A stretch of 64,000 nucleotides of DNA from positions 9,158,592 through 9,222,591 of the forward strand of contig BSYO01000019.1 in assembly GCA_033239525.1 (NCBI GenBank). Reading direction: 5' to 3'. The notes beneath the pieces are model-generated. The model made no database searches. It worked only from the letters and a program-made list of their open reading frames with translations, and was not told the DNA's origin. The DNA is from Nepenthes gracilis (taxonomy: Eukaryota > Streptophyta > Magnoliopsida > Caryophyllales > Nepenthaceae). Each line of letters opens with the position of its first letter. Within the stretch, counting starts at the first letter, position 1. The translations under genes were made by a program, and so were the position numbers. Of this stretch, positions 10,677-20,296 are shown piece after piece.

Positions 10677-12229
10677 TTTTTTTTTGGTAAGCAAGTATTT
10701 TGGATTAAAGGGAGAAAAAATTACAAATTTGATATTTTATCGCCAAGTAATTTGACTTGGAAATAAAACATAACCGGTTGGGGCATACCCCGAGCAACTA
10801 GTACATCCAAAGGTACATAACACCTTTTTTTTTTTTTGGTAAGTAAGTGTATTTTGGATTAAAGGGAGAAAAGAAATTTACAAAACCTATGTTATAACTC
10901 CAAGTTTCTTGACATTGGAGTTAGGACATAAAAAGCTAGGGCATACCCCGAGCACCTAGTACATCAGAGTATAACTCAAAAACCTCTAAGAGGAACAATC
11001 TAATAGACCGAAAATGAACAGAGTCATTTTACATAATTAAAAAACTAAATGCACCCCAAGTATTTCAGCAGATGGAAGCAACACTCAACATCGCTCCAAC
11101 GCCATCAGGAAATCAGCAGAAGCTGCATTAGCATATGGCACAGCATGAGCAAGGACCTGGAAATCAGCCATTCCATCTTCAAGCATGCCAAGTAAGCATC
11201 AGCACCCACATATGGCACCAGCAGCAAAAGAGGCACCCAGCCATTCGCAGCATCCACCATCATCAGCCTGCCTGATCAGCAACCAGCCTTCAGAAGGGGG
11301 CCTACATCAAAATCATTGGAGGCCTCATCAGCATCCAACGGCCAGACCACCAGCTTTCATGCTTCCAAATCATTGGGCCAACATAGGACCTACATCAAAA
11401 CCTTGATTCCAGCAATCGCACCTTCAGCAGGGGAGCTGGATGATGCCAGCAACCAACTGCTATCCAGCACCAGTCAACAGCAGGAACACAGTCCAAAACA
11501 TCCATGATAGCCTGCATCAACAATAAGCTGGAGACAGCAATTGTGAAAGGCCAGCATAATAACAGGACCATGGGCACCAACAGCTGCTTCCATTCACCCA
11601 TCAGCATCAGCCAACAGCAGCACAGATCAACGACCAGCCAGCGCGCCTCACCAAGCCCCAAAGCGGATAAAGTGCACCAAAGAAATTTCACCTCAAACAG
11701 ACCAACATTAGCCCAGATCATACAATCGGATTCAGACCAACATTAGCCAGAAGGAAAGAAGATCACTAGGCAACGGTAGCAAAGCACCATCAATCACAGC
11801 CCTGCTAAGACAACCATAACAATGCCGCTTGCATCCACTACCCCAATTGCAAGCGTGATTGTAAACTGCCCATTTAGCCACAAACGGCAAAGCAGTAAAT
11901 GCATAATGTAATATCATCACAAACCGCCAAAAGGATCAGCCAACGAATGATCATCATCCAATACAATCCAAAATGAATCAAGTTGCAAAAACAACAAAGA
12001 AGAACAAACGGCGGTATTAACTGGACAACAAGAATCCAAGGGATCACACACAATCACACTACATTATAGCAGCGAATAGACAGGGCACCACCTCAACAAG
12101 AAGGAAGTTTAGCAACCAAAAAGTACCTCAGCCAGCTCATCAGCCCTCAGCCGAAGTGTCCCGATCCAGAAACACACGGGCTCCCCCAACCCAACCAACA
12201 AGTGGGACACACAGCCAGAGAACAATCAG

Positions 12230-13695
12230 AGCAAACGCCACAGGACATTCGGCTGCATCAATTCCATCGAGATGAGACAACAGCCGACTGAGACCTCAGC
12301 AATCCAAAGCTCTAGATGCCAACCCACATCAGAAATCAGTCAAAGGAAAGCCCTCACCGCGACCAAAAGAAATCTATCACCCAAACAGAACTTCGGCCAG
12401 CTCTTCAGTACCTCGCCTAACAGTTCGGCTCCAGAGCAGCACGGCATCCCCCAACCCGTCCAACAGGAGTGAAAACTCAGGAAGAGGAACATCAGGGCGG
12501 CAGCAAAGGTAATCAGAAGCGCCAGATCCTTCAAGAAGCTCAAGAGCCGACAAAACCTATATACAGCAACGCAAACAAAGAAAGCTGAAGCACCAGGGAC
12601 CCAGCCTTTCCTTTGCGCATACCAAGGAGAGAACCGAGAAGAAGGCGAGGGGGGCAGCCAGAAGACCGGCCATGGCCGGCTCCGACACCACCCAGCCAGA
12701 GGAAGCCACGCCCTACGACATCGCACGAGACAAGCGAAGAGAATAGGGCCACGCAAACGAGCCCACATCCTTGTCAAGCCTCGAAGAGAGACGGCGAAAC
12801 CAGGACAGATCTTCGCCGAAGAGAGCACGAGATGAGAAGGAGACAGAGGGGCGGCCGGGCGAGGCAACCAGGGGACCGGCCATGGCCGACGCTGGTGCCG
12901 CCCGGCCAGATGAGGAGCGCCGCCGCACCGAGATTCAAATTTCAAAAATGGAATTTGAAGATGGAAGGGTTTTAACATCCTTGGCCTAGAGAGAGAAGCT
13001 CTCGCTTCTCTCTTCCATCTTCAAATTCCATTTTGAAATTTGAAACTCGACGCTGCGGCGCACCTCATCTGGCCGGGCAGTACCGGCGCCGGCCACGGCT
13101 GGTCCCCTGGTTGCCTCGCCCGGCCGGTCCCCTGGTTGCCTCGCCCGGCCGCCCCTCTGTCTCCTTCTCATCTCTTGCTCTCTTCAACTTCGAAGATCTG
13201 TCCTGGTCCACCGTCTCTCTTCGAGGCTTGTCAAGGATGTGGGCTCGTTTGCGTGGCCCTATTCTCTTCGTTCGTCTTGTGCGATGCCTTAGGGCATTGA
13301 TTCCTCTGGCTGGGCGGTGTCGGAGCCGGCCTTGGCCGGTCTCCTGGCTGCCCCCCTCGCCTTCTTCTCGGTTCTCTCCTCGGTTTGCGCAAAGGAAAGG
13401 CTGAGTTCCCGGTGCTTCTGTTTTTCTTCGTTTGCGTCGCTGTATGTAGATTTTGTCGGCTCTTGAGCTTCCTGAAGGTCCTGGTGCGTCCGATTGCCTT
13501 TGCTGCCGCCCTGATAGAGCTGGCCGAAGCTTTGATTGGACGATAGTTTCCTTTAGGTTACGGTGAGGGCCTTCCTTTTGCTGATTTCTGATGTGGGTTG
13601 GCATCTAGAACTTCGGATTGCTGAGGTCTCTGTGGGCTGCTATCTCATCTCGATGGAATTGATGCAGCCGAATGTCCTGTGGCATTGCTCTGTTT
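12230..13695. repeat. Head-to-head inverted repeat of two SINE-chimera bodies (~0.7 kb arms)
   Basis: The left arm (about 12,230-12,967, minus element) is matched in reverse complement by 12,990-13,695 (plus element). Examples are AGGACATTCGGCTGCATCAA at 12,242 against its complement near 13,660-13,680, and the GC-rich GGCTCCGACACC/GGTGTCGGAGCC pair at 12,678 and 13,316. It arose because a relative inserted in opposite orientation at 12,967. A transcript across it could fold into long double-stranded RNA. Confidence 0.85.
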
Positions 13696-13711
13696 GTTCT
13701 CTGGCGGTGTG

Positions 13712-13892
13712 GCCGAAGCGGAATTGGCCTGGTGGTTAAACACACGGAAGTGTGCCTCCCCCACCCAGGTTCGATCCCCCGCGGAAGCACCAAAGTGGTA
13801 CTGTGCCTCCCAAAAAATCCCGCAAGGGGTTTCTGGGTTATGGGGCCGCGAGTGCGGTGGGACGAGTCACTATAAAAAGCTTACCCTTAACA
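13712..13892 (+). repeat. tRNA-derived SINE head (about 181 bp)
   Basis: Begins GCCGAAGCGGAATTGG. Its length and the TTTT directly after CTTACCCTTAACACAG recall Au-type plant SINEs, which I could not check against a reference. The central hairpin CCCGCAAGGGG and the GGCCGCGAGTGCGG stretch recur in the copies at 4,833, 20,534 and 55,936. The TTTT would be expected to end Pol III transcription here. Confidence 0.85.
13725..13778 (+). promoter_or_regulatory. Internal Pol III promoter-like A and B boxes
   Basis: A-box-like TGGCCTGGTGG at 13,725-13,735 and B box GGTTCGATCCC at 13,768-13,778, 32 bp apart. Both fit tRNA-type internal promoter consensus sequences. Activity is inferred. Confidence 0.75.
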
Positions 13893-15826
13893 CAGTTTTA
13901 AATGAACACGCAATCCACTCCGGAAGAAGCTAGAGAGAGAAGCTCTCGCTTCTCTCTTCATTTTCAAACCTCGAATTGAAATTTCGAATTCAATTTTGGC
14001 CGCATCTTCAGCGACGCTTCTCATCTGGCCGGGTGGCGCCGGAGTCGGCCTCGGTCGGTCTCCTGGAGGCCTAGCCCGGCCGTCTCCCGTTTCTCCTCCT
14101 CTTCTCTTACTCACGCGGCAGCACTGTGAACTGTTAGGTTTCGGTGTCGTCCCTGCCATTCAGGATCAAAATCTCCTTGGTTCGTGCTTTTGCAGTGCGA
14201 TTTCTATGGCTCTGGATACCCAATGGTGTTCCTCCGGTTCATCCGGCTCGGTGAGGTTTGGATTTCCCACCCTATTCTCTGGCGCTGTCCGGCCCTGTTC
14301 CAGGGCTCCGTGCGTAGGCCATTTCTGCTTCTCGCTGGAGGTGTCCAGTCCCTCTACCCTTCTGATTGGTTCGGGAGGTGCTGCTTGACGCCTTCGTCAT
14401 CTCTGTGCACCTCGAAGGATCTGGCGCTGACAAAGGTATGTTCTTCTGCGGGCTTCTAAAGTTCGTTCCCAGTGTTTTTCATCCTGTTAGACGGGTTGGG
14501 GGATGCCGTGCTGTTCAGGCTTGGATCTACTGGATGTGGTTCTGAAGAGCTGGCTAAAGACTGCTTTGATGCAAGAGATCCTTCGGGTGCGATGGATTTC
14601 CATCTGCTCGTAGCCACCGGCTGTGGGATGTTGGGTTCTCTCCGTTAAAATTGCTGTTCGCTGCTAGTTGGTTATGACGTTGACGAACGCCTGAGCCAGG
14701 GTTCTGATGCCTCTCTACCGGTATGTTCCCTCCGGTCTGATGGGTTGGGGGAGCCTGTTGCTAATCTGGTTTGGAAGTATGGGCTGGAGCGCGGAAGTAG
14801 CGAGAGTGGCATGTTCGGACGCTGAAAATCCTTTTAATGCGGTGAGTTGTTTTGCTGCTGTCATAGTAGCTTTGTTGCAGTCCATTGGAGTGTTGTTGTC
14901 TGGCTGTTATTGCCATTTTGTTTGCTGTTGTTGCGTTGTAACATCTCTGCTTGGGCTGCATTAGTTGATATCCTTCGTTGGCTGATCCCATTGGCCGACG
15001 TGTGATGATCCTCTGCTATGGTCCTTGCTGATGCTTGAAGATTACTACTTCTGGTATTGATGGATCTGCTGCCTGGGAGGCTGCCGAATTGCTGGTTTTT
15101 GGCAATTTCATCCTCACTATTGTGGCAATTTTTTTGATGCCTGAAGTGGGGAAACGTCTGGCAAATGGTGTTTCTACTGTGGGTTGTGTTGATGCCCAAT
15201 GTTTTGCTGTGAGTCTGAAAGGCTTTGCTGCTTGGGTGCATTTCAACTCCTGTAGGCTGTTCTGCAATTGCCTTGTGGTAAGGATGGGTCTCCTCTGTTC
15301 TGCGGATGCAGGGCTAGGTGCTGGTGTTGGATGGGCATTTTTGAAAATCAATCTGAATGGCAGATGAACTGGCAGTTGTTGTGCATTTTTGCACATGCTG
15401 TCTTCGATTCTCTTGGGGCAGATCCTTGCTGCTTGACCCGGAATTGATGGTTAGGCGAAGATGCTTCATTGTTGGCATTTGTTTGCTGCTGAATTGCTGA
15501 TGGAAATTTGCATTTTTGTTGCACTGATGCTGTTCTGGTGTAGTTGGCTACTGCTGTATGGTAGTTCCTTGTGCCAGTGTGCCGTGTTGTTGCTGCCGGC
15601 CTACGAGAATTGATGCTGGGCCTGCTCAGTGGAATTTTTCTTTGGTGCCGCCGGCTAATTCCAGTAGCTGGTGGACTCTGGTTGAAGGGGTTGGAGCGGT
15701 GCCTCCTCTCCCTGTTATGTTGTAATATTTTTAAATTTTCTATAGGCTTTGTAGAACGTTGGCCTCTTTGAGGTTTATCAAGTACCTCCGCTTGTACTAG
15801 TCGTTTGGGGTATGCCCCAACGGGTT

Positions 15827-15866
15827 ATGTTTTACCCCCAAGTCAAAATACTTAGTGATAAAACAT
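15827..15866 (+). other. 3' tail stem-loop of the long SINE chimera
   Basis: Arms ATGTTTTACCCCCAAG and CTTAGTGATAAAACAT around TCAAAATA. It is preceded by TCGTTTGGGGTATGCCCC and followed by TTTTGTAATTTTTTCTCCC and TTACTTACC-A(n). It is the candidate recognition structure for the reverse transcriptase. Confidence 0.8.
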
Positions 15867-17594
15867 CGATTTTGTAATTTTTTCTCCCATTAATCCAAAA
15901 TACTTACTTACCAAAAAAAAAGAAAAAGTTCTCTGGTGTTGTGTCTCACTTGTTGGTTGGGTTGGGGGAGCCCGTGTGTTTTCTGGATCGGGACACTTCG
16001 GATGAGGGCTGCTAAGCTGGCTAAGGTACTTTTTGGTTGCTAAATTTCCTTCTTGATGAGGTGGTGCCCTGTCTGTCCGCTGCTAAATGTAGTGCGATTG
16101 AGTTGCAGTCCCTTGGATTGCTTTGTTGTCTCAGTTAATACTTTTGCCGCTTTGTTGTCAGTTGCTTTGCAATGATTACATTTTTGACTGCATTGGATGA
16201 TGTTTCCTCGTTGGCTGATCCTTTTGGCGGTTTGTGATAATATCTTTGTTATGCATTGCTGCTTTGATTGTGGCTGAATGGCGGTCTGCAAATCACTTGC
16301 TTGCAATTGGGGTAGTGGATGCAGGGCAGCTTTGTTGTGGTTTGTATTAGCGGGGCTGTGATTGGTGGTGCTCGCTACCGTTGCCTAGTGATCATTGTAT
16401 GATCTCGGGCTAATGTTAGTCTCTTTGAGGTGGGCTCTTTGGTGCATTGTCCTTTGGGGCTTCACCGAGGCGCTGCTGCCGTTGTTGTTTTGGCTGATTC
16501 CCATTCGGGCCTAAAGCTGTTTGGTTGAGATGTGTTGCGCTAAACCCACGTGGGCTGATTTTTGTTCTTTGTTGGCTGATGCCGATGGGTGAATGGCAGC
16601 AGCTGTTGGTGCCGTGGTACCGGTATTATGCTTGGCCTTTCACAATTGCTTGTCTCCGCCTTATTGTTGATGAAGGCTATCGAGTTTAGCTCGAATGCGA
16701 TTGCTGAATGTTTGTCTGTCCGAATGTCCTTAATCGGATTGTGAGCTGCTCATCCGCTAATTCTTTGTGGAAGTTCTCGATTGTGTTCTGCTATTGATCG
16801 GTGCGGGATAGTCTGCTAGTTCTTTGGCATCATACGCCCTTCTTGAAGGTGTGAGTGGTCATTTTATGGCTCCCTCACCACCTGGGGTGATTCTTTGGAA
16901 TCAAGGATTTTGATGTTGGTCCTATGTTGTTCCAATGATTTGGAAGCATGAAAGCTGGTGGTCCGGCCGTTGGATGCGATGAGGCATCCAAGGATTTTGT
17001 TGTTGGCCCTCTTCTCGATGGCTCGTTCTTGATCGAGGCGGTGATGATGGTGGATCTTTGCGAATGGCCGGGTGGCCTCTTTTGTCTGCTGGGTACCATT
17101 GGTAGTGCTAGTCTTGGTCTGCCGATGGAATGTCCTTGCTCATGCTGTGCCATATGCTAGTGTAGCTTCTGCTTATTTCCTGCTGCGTTGGAGCGATATT
17201 GCATGTTGCTTCCAAATGCTGAAATACATGGGGTGCATTTAGTTTTTGATTATGTAAAATGAATCTGTTCATTTTCGGTCTTTTAGATTGTTCCTCTTAG
17301 AGGTTTTTGAGTTATACTCTGTTGTACTATGTGCTCGGGGTATGCCCTAGCTTCTTATGTTCTAACTTCAATGTCAAAATACTTGGAGTTATAACATAGG
17401 TTTTGTAAATTTCTTTTCTCCCTTTAATCCAAAATACACACTTATTTACCAAAAAAAAAAAAAAAAGAATTTGAAGATGGAAGAGAGAAGCGAGAGCCTC
17501 TAGGAGGCCAACGTTCTACAAAATCTATAGAAATTAAAAAATATAACATCACAATCCAGAGGGAAAGCGCCGCTTGCCAACCCCCTGAAACCAA

Positions 17595-17960
17595 AATGTA
17601 CTCCGGCACACTGCACTCCGGCCAAAAGCATTTCGGAAAAATTACACTCCGCAAAATGCACTCCGGAATTTTTCCACTCCGGACTCTGCAACACTCCGTC
17701 CCAAGCACTCCGTCCTGCGACACTCCGTCCCAAGGACTCCGTCCAATTTACTCCGGGTTAAAAACACTCCGGATTCTTGCGCATTCCAGGAAGGGAACAG
17801 GCAAAATGCACTCCGGCAAAAGGTCACTTCGGCAAATTGCACTCCGGCCAAAAGCACTTCGGAAATTTACACTCCGCAAAATGCACCCCGGAATTTTCCA
17901 CTCCGGACTCTGCAACACTCCGTCCTGCGACATTCCGTCCAATTTACTCCGGATTCAAAG
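17595..17960. repeat. ACTCCGG-motif block (irregular spacing)
   Basis: About twenty ACTCCGG/ACTCCGT/ACTTCGG motifs at irregular 8-30-bp spacing. A ~95-bp stretch starting CACTCCGGCCAAAAGCA at 17,614 is repeated with few changes at 17,840, a 226-bp offset. The motif occurs as its reverse complement in the plus-strand element at 46,050-46,910 and again at 55,775-55,870. Function is unknown. Confidence 0.85.
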
Positions 17961-17961
17961 C

Positions 17962-20296
17962 TTTTTTTTTTTTGATAAGTAAGTATTTTGGATTAATGGG
18001 AGAAAAAATTACAAATTCGATGTTTTAACTCCAAGTATTTTGACTTGGGAGTAAAACATAACCCGCTGGGGCATACCCCGAGCGACAATTACATCCGGGA
18101 GTACATAACAGAACTCAAGGATACTAACTTTCTACAGAACCTATAGAAAATGAAAGATATTACATCACAAAACAGCGGGACCAACCCACTGCATCTCAAA
18201 ACAGCAGCAACATAGGACAAAAATACCACTGTTGGGAACTGAAAGCAGCTTCATCTCCATTCAAACGTGTAAGCATCAAATCGCCATCATGCAGCCACAC
18301 ACAACACATTGCCTGCAAAAAGACAGCAGCAGCTGCACCTATCAGCTAGCCTCATCACCTATCTAGCGCCAACCTTCCATGCAACTGAAAACATCAGCAA
18401 CTTCAGCCGGCACCAGCATCAGCAGAAGACAGGATAGCAACTCATCACTGCAGTCCAAGGCTCCTACACCAGAAGCTGCTCTTCATAGCAAATTCAGAAT
18501 CTATTAGCAGCCAAAGTTCCAAAGCAACTGCTCGCATACACCGGGATCCAGCAAATTCAATTAGGATGGAAGAGCATATATATCCGCCTTGACAGCCCAA
18601 GCCCGCCATCAGCATCCAGAGCAGCAGAATACAAGCTCGTCCAAAAAATTCAGCATCCACATCAAGGACAACCATATCAGAAATGCAGCAGATACTGCAT
18701 CATTCCATCTGCAAGCCTGAACCGCATAAAAGGTTCAAACAAGATGCTGGCATCATTCAGCCTATAATCATCCTCACAAGCATCACACCCACCAACCCCA
18801 GAAGTAACCACCCTCAAGCCCCAACAGGGAACCAAATCAGTGCAGAATCAGACATCCACCCCACACAGATTGCAGCAACAACAAAGTATGTCTTTAGAAC
18901 AAGACCAGGTCCCACCATTAGCAGCGAGAGCCATCAAACACAGGCCTCAAAATGCAATACAGACCGAACAGCACCAGAATCAACTTAAGAGATCGATCTG
19001 ATGCAGCCGAGTTCGGCAATCTCCATCACAATCCAAAAAGGATGGAAATTCCAGCTTCATGTCATCTGGGTCGATCACAGCATTATTACATCTGCAACAG
19101 GGCCAGAAGAATAGGTCCCAGCCAATGCATCAAACATGGGAGCAGCAAGGCACAAAACCCCCCCACTCCCAAACCTGCAGCAGCAGGTTTTCATGCTTGA
19201 GAATTCCTGATTTTCATGGATGCAGCTTTACGCCGCCTCCCAGACTTGTACTTACGCCAGGGTGCTTCAGTCATAAAGGCATTGCCATGTAGCCCAGCTA
19301 AGATTTCGATCTGATTACACTCCGGGAAACCCAGACAATTTGTTACCGATCTCAGCAAAGATGACAGGAAACCATAAACAACCTTCTCCTCCTCAGGAGT
19401 GAATGAGGCACTATGGGCTTGAGAGGTGTCAGTTGTAAAAACTAGTTGGAAAGCCAGCAAATAGGCTTCATGGGAAAACCCATTTCCTGCTGCCTCCAAC
19501 GGAAAGGCCGTGCGGAACTTACTGAATTTCTCTACATTTATATCATGCCAGCACTTATTTAGGAAGTCCGACACAAGTTTCCTTGCTTAGCAGGGACATC
19601 ATGGAAAAGTTGACGAGAGCCATCTGTGTCCAGGAGCTGCTTGAAGGCCCAGTACAACGGCTCCTTTGCAACATGAACCTCGTCATCTGAAACAGAGATA
19701 GGAGTCTGGTCATCGATCAGGTTCACATCTGGAACCTTCTTGTTCACTGTGCTTGTCCCACGTTGTCGGTCTACATAATTCATACCACCAACAACAGAAT
19801 GCAAAGAGGATATAGCAGAGCCGATATCACTACCAGATGCCAAAGTAGCAGCTGCGGATGATTCAGAATTCACATCTGAGGCACCATAGTCTGGGGCCGG
19901 TTCCAGAATAGATTGATTGGCAAGCTCATCAAGGTCCACCAGACCATCAACAGAAGAAACCAAAGGGCGAATTCCAGAAGAAGGAGCATCCAGGGTATAT
20001 TTACGGACTATCCGCGCTATAGACTCCGGAGTAGAATCGTCAACTCCAGGAATCAGGCAGTTTACAAGGGCTGGAGCCCTGTCATCTGCAACATGGCCAT
20101 CTATGGGATCCAACAAAGCAACAGCCTCAACAGCCCCCAACCCATACGATACTCCAGAGACAATGGCCAGAACAAGAAGTGGTTTTTGTGGCAACACCAA
20201 CTCAGCAGTTCCCACCAATGGGTGGACATCAACCTCAGAGAGGGGTTCACAGTTCACAACTAAAACCACCTCACAACTTTCCCCAAGAACACCCTT
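17962..20296 (-). mobile_element. Type C ORF1 element (minus), 5'-truncated
   Basis: Poly(T) at 17,962-17,973 with GATAAGTAAGTATTTTGG and the inverted tail (stem-loop near 18,020-18,060, GGGGCATACCCCGAGC). About 1.1 kb of non-coding sequence and an ORF1 remnant (19,191-20,296) follow. No ORF2 is present. I found no TSD. The 5' end meets a plus-strand SINE-type body at 20,297. Confidence 0.7.
19191..20296 (-). pseudogene. Type C ORF1, C-terminal two thirds, with unrecognised C-terminal domain
   Basis: Reading on the minus strand from 20,296: an acidic, Val/Ser-rich linker, the conserved motif STPESIARIVRKYTL (about 20,000), another low-complexity linker, then a compact predicted-helical region. 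That region starts LYWAFKQLLDTDGS and continues, after a frameshift near 19,565, through FLNKCWHDINVEKFSKF, EEEKVVYGFLSSLLRSV and IEILAGLHGNAF. The end is basic (KYKSGRRRKA). The last ~130 residues are related to 45,591-46,018 and 48,643-49,040. I do not recognise the fold. The N-terminal DUF4283 part is missing through truncation, so assignment as ORF1 rests on the shared TP-SI-RI motif and element context. Confidence 0.7.

Larger units (their letters stand above)
13712..15927 (+). mobile_element. Complete long tRNA-headed SINE chimera (2.2 kb)
   Basis: Bounded by GTTCTCTGGCGGTGTG (13,696-13,711) and GTTCTCTGGTGTTGTG (15,928-15,943), a 16-bp TSD with two mismatches. The tRNA-like head is flush at the 5' end. 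A GAGAGAAGCTCTCGCTTCTCTC hairpin lies at 13,932-13,958, GC-rich CCGG modules near 14,030-14,080, and then about 1.7 kb of T- and G-rich non-coding body. The 3' end is the shared tail (stem-loop 15,827-15,866) and poly-A. I see no ORF worth calling. Confidence 0.9.
12968..17466 (+). mobile_element. SINE-chimera body (plus), just lacking the tRNA head, with nested copy
   Basis: TSD GAATTTGAAGATGGAAG at 12,951-12,967 and 17,467-17,483 (17 bp, perfect). The 5' end starts GGTTTTAACATCC then CCTAGAGAGAGAAGC, the position just after the SINE head in intact copies, so it is truncated at the head boundary. The 3' end carries the tail at about 17,320-17,466 (CTCGGGGTATGCCC, stem-loop, AAAATACACACTTATTTACC, poly-A). 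It is interrupted by 13,712-15,927. No coding capacity is seen. Confidence 0.88.
10825..17497 (-). mobile_element. SINE-chimera body (minus), 5'-truncated, split by a plus-strand relative
   Basis: Poly(T) at 10,825-10,837 starts the inverted tail (GGTAAGTAAGTGTATTTTGG; stem-loop near 10,890-10,930). The non-coding body runs to 12,967 and resumes at 17,484 (AGAGAAGCGAGAGC) after the plus-strand insertion 12,968-17,466. It ends in the GAGAGAAGC hairpin without a tRNA head, so it is truncated. GCCGGCCATGGCCGG modules at 12,660-12,690 and 12,870-12,900 are diverged tandem units. No clear TSD was found where it enters the 10,677 element. Confidence 0.65.
10677..17961 (-). mobile_element. Tail-bearing element with ACTCCGG body, interrupted
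   Basis: The minus-strand tail begins with poly(T) at 10,677-10,685 and GGTAAGCAAG. The inverted stem-loop and GGGGCATACCCC block follow up to about 10,824, where the next tail-bearing element starts. The expected continuation (CCTCTAGGAGGCCAACG, then TCTATAGAAATTAAAA) appears at about 17,495-17,550, directly beyond that nested stack. This unit therefore continues into the ACTCCGG-rich block ending at 17,961. No TSD was found for it. Confidence 0.6.

Noticed and set aside
12340..13604. Long GC-rich open frames on both strands
   Set aside because: They mirror each other across the inverted repeat and follow GC composition; codon structure is not conserved between copies.
13712..13790. Functional tRNA gene
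   Set aside because: A and B boxes are present but there is no consistent cloverleaf or acceptor stem, and four copies occur at retroelement 5' ends.
17962..20296. TSD for the type C element
   Set aside because: GGATTCAAAGC at the left has no acceptable partner near 20,296; not claimed.
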